From NCBI RefSeq assembly GCF_009866805.1, contig NZ_SIZW01000042.1:1-64000 (forward strand): DNA of 64,000 nt, given 5' to 3'. This DNA comes from Schauerella aestuarii (GTDB lineage Bacteria; Pseudomonadota; Gammaproteobacteria; Burkholderiales; Burkholderiaceae_B). Positions 61,142-64,000 of this stretch are shown piece by piece; position 1 is the first letter of the stretch; every line of letters begins with the position of its first letter. The notes under the pieces are model-generated. The model searched no databases. It worked only from the letters and a program-made list of their open reading frames with translations, and had not been told where the DNA came from. The position numbers and the translations under genes are program-made.

Positions 61142-61866
61142 CCGCCGCTCAACCTTTGCTGGCCTTGCGCGATCTCGAGGTCGCCTATGGTGGCATCCGC
61201 GCCGTGCGCGGCATCAATCTCACTGTCAACGAAGGCGAATTGGTCGCGTTGATCGGCGCCAACGGGGCGGGCAAGAGCACGACGCTGCGGGCAATCTGCG
61301 GACTGGTGCCGGTAGCGGGCGGCAGCATCAGCTACGCCGGCCGCGACATGACCGGCACGCCTTCCTACGAACTGGTGCGGCAACGCCTGGTGATGGTGCC
61401 GGAAGGCCGGGGCATCTTCGGGCAGCTCACCATCGAGGAAAATCTGGCGATGGGCGGCTACACGCGGCGCGACGCGACCGAGATCCGCCGCGACACGGAG
61501 CGGGTATTCGAACTCTTTCCCCGTTTGGCCGAGCGCCGCAAGCAGTCGGCCGGCACCTTGTCGGGCGGCGAGCAGCAGATGGTGGCCATGGGCCGCGCGA
61601 TGATTTCGCGGCCCCGCCTGCTGTTGCTCGATGAGCCATCGATGGGATTGGCGCCCTTGATGGTAGACAAGGTGTTCGAGGTGGTGCGCACGATCGCTTC
61701 GGAGGGCGTGACCATTTTGCTGATCGAGCAGAACGCCAAGCTGGCGCTCGAGAACAGCCATCGCGGATATGTGATGGAGTCGGGCGAACTGATTCTCGAA
61801 GGCCCGGCCCAGCAACTGCTGCACGATCCCAAAGTGCGAGAAGCATATCTGGGTGAGGAAAGCTGA
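61138..61866 (+). CDS. livF: Branched-chain amino acid ABC transporter ATPase LivF
   Basis: Walker A GANGAGKSTTLRAICGL, LivF-typical VPEGRGIFGQLTIEENL, signature LSGGEQQMVAMGRAM, Walker B LLLDEPSMGLAPL. Overlaps livG by 4 bp. Together with LivG it powers the LivHM channel. 242 residues. Confidence 0.94.
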   Translation: MTAAQPLLALRDLEVAYGGIRAVRGINLTVNEGELVALIGANGAGKSTTLRAICGLVPVAGGSISYAGRDMTGTPSYELVRQRLVMVPEGRGIFGQLTIEENLAMGGYTRRDATEIRRDTERVFELFPRLAERRKQSAGTLSGGEQQMVAMGRAMISRPRLLLLDEPSMGLAPLMVDKVFEVVRTIASEGVTILLIEQNAKLALENSHRGYVMESGELILEGPAQQLLHDPKVREAYLGEES

Positions 61867-61893
61867 CGGCCCGGGCCTATACTGAGCCAGGCG

Positions 61894-61914
61894 CTTGGGG
61901 TGCCTATCCCCAAG
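61894..61914. promoter_or_regulatory. Inverted repeat upstream of the DsbA-like gene
   Basis: CTTGGGG (61894-61900) and CCCCAAG (61908-61914) form a 7-bp stem with a 7-base loop between livF and the next gene. A TATACT box (61878-61883) just upstream could be the -10 of that gene. There is no T-run, so it is not a standard terminator; operator or leader hairpin are alternatives. Confidence 0.4.
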
Positions 61915-61943
61915 TCATGCTCCTTACTCGGCGAGGTGTCATC

Positions 61944-62489
61944 ATGGCAGCAAACGCGAAGTCCGATCCGGCGCTCACGCCCGATGCAGCAATCGACCAT
62001 ATCCTGGGGCCCGGCAATGCACGCGTCACCTTGATCGAGTACGGCGATCTGGAGTGCCCGTCGTGCGGTCAGGCGCACGGCGCCGTGCAGCAGTTGCGCT
62101 CGCGCTACGCGCGCGATGTGCGCTTTGTGTTTCGTCACTTTCCGCTGACCGAGGTGCATCCGCATGCCGAGCGCGCCGCGCAAGCGGCCGAAGCTGCGGG
62201 TGGGCAAGGGCGGTTCTGGCAGTACGTGGATCTGCTATTCAGCCACCAGTCGCATCTGGGCGACCGCGATCTGATCGTATACGCCCAGCAATTGGGCCTC
62301 GAGATGCCGCGATTCGAAAATGAACTGTCGGATGAGGTGTATCGCCAGCGCGTGAATGAACACGTGGCGCTGGGCACGCATCTGCGGGTTCGCGCCACGC
62401 CCACCTTCTACGTCAACGGCCAGATGGTGGATGTGTCGTTCGGCCTGCAGCGCCTGGAGGATGCCGTCCAGGCGGCGCTGGCGGGCTAG
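61944..62489 (+). CDS. DsbA-fold thiol oxidoreductase without signal peptide
   Basis: A thioredoxin fold with inserted helical domain. The active site ECPSCGQ places Cys38 and Cys41; the cis-Pro loop is RATPTFYVNG. The first 25 residues are polar (MAANAKSDPALTPDAA), so the protein is predicted to stay in the cytosol, unlike classical DsbA. GAGG precedes ATG 61944. Related domains occur fused to NhaA antiporters, and the family is sometimes named after them. Partner unknown. 181 residues. Confidence 0.87.
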   Translation: MAANAKSDPALTPDAAIDHILGPGNARVTLIEYGDLECPSCGQAHGAVQQLRSRYARDVRFVFRHFPLTEVHPHAERAAQAAEAAGGQGRFWQYVDLLFSHQSHLGDRDLIVYAQQLGLEMPRFENELSDEVYRQRVNEHVALGTHLRVRATPTFYVNGQMVDVSFGLQRLEDAVQAALAG

Positions 62490-62492
62490 CGG

Positions 62493-64000
<1,508 letters not shown>

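Overview
The window is a 64 kb piece of a GC-rich proteobacterial chromosome. The gene set points to a betaproteobacterium of the order Burkholderiales, most like the Alcaligenaceae (Bordetella/Achromobacter relatives): a cyoABCD-SURF1-regBA-gcd block, NitT/TauT-type and LIV-type importers, TRAP uronate transport, a second fusA, Lhr and a bifunctional aspartate aminotransferase/decarboxylase. This placement is inference from gene content; no marker long enough to prove it is present. The left edge is the 3' end of a 5S rRNA gene and its terminator, so an rRNA operon lies just outside.

Layout. 1-10 kb: 5S end, bioY-GST pair, a MarR/MATE divergent pair with palindromic operators, tam, a LysE exporter, rarD, an ABC exporter, and an aldo/keto reductase gene broken by a one-base frameshift. 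10-20 kb: a respiratory block on the minus strand (cyoABCD, SURF1, regB, regA, gcd), that is a bo3 quinol oxidase, its assembly factor, a quinone/redox-sensing two-component system and a PQQ glucose dehydrogenase that feeds the quinone pool. 20-26 kb: MFS transporter, LysR with a divergent DODA-type dioxygenase, acyl desaturase, GNAT, XRE-cupin regulator. 26.8-33.9 kb: a complete four-carbon acid-sugar operon (GntR, ltnD, otnK, otnC, otnI, MFS transporter, denD) for L-threonate and D-erythronate. 34-45 kb: a stand-alone EF-G, an NTP-translocase-like carrier, a Tat-exported aldo/keto reductase, Lhr helicase, GST, class I fructose-bisphosphate aldolase. 45-50 kb: uronate operon (udh, SMP-30 lactonase, TRAP dctPQM). 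50-56.3 kb: a GntR-controlled unit of a NitT/TauT-type ABC importer, an L-arabonate-dehydratase-type IlvD/Edd enzyme and an RraA-like protein, which I read as an uncharacterised sugar-acid pathway. 56-62 kb: YegP, livKHMGF. 62-64 kb: a cytosolic DsbA-fold protein and aspartate 4-decarboxylase/aminotransferase cut by the right edge.

How the parts work together. Much of the window is devoted to capture and oxidation of acid sugars (threonate, erythronate, uronates, probably aldonates), each unit with its own transporter and usually its own FadR/GntR-type regulator and visible inverted-repeat operator.

The most unexpected non-coding structure is a set of intergenic tandem arrays whose unit length is strictly kept (16 then 17 bp, 18 bp, 12 bp, 12 bp) while the unit sequence is strongly diverged and different at every locus (4635-4831, 6912-7089, 21959-22066, 55407-55490). 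Low-complexity inserts inside Gcd and SURF1 may come from the same process.
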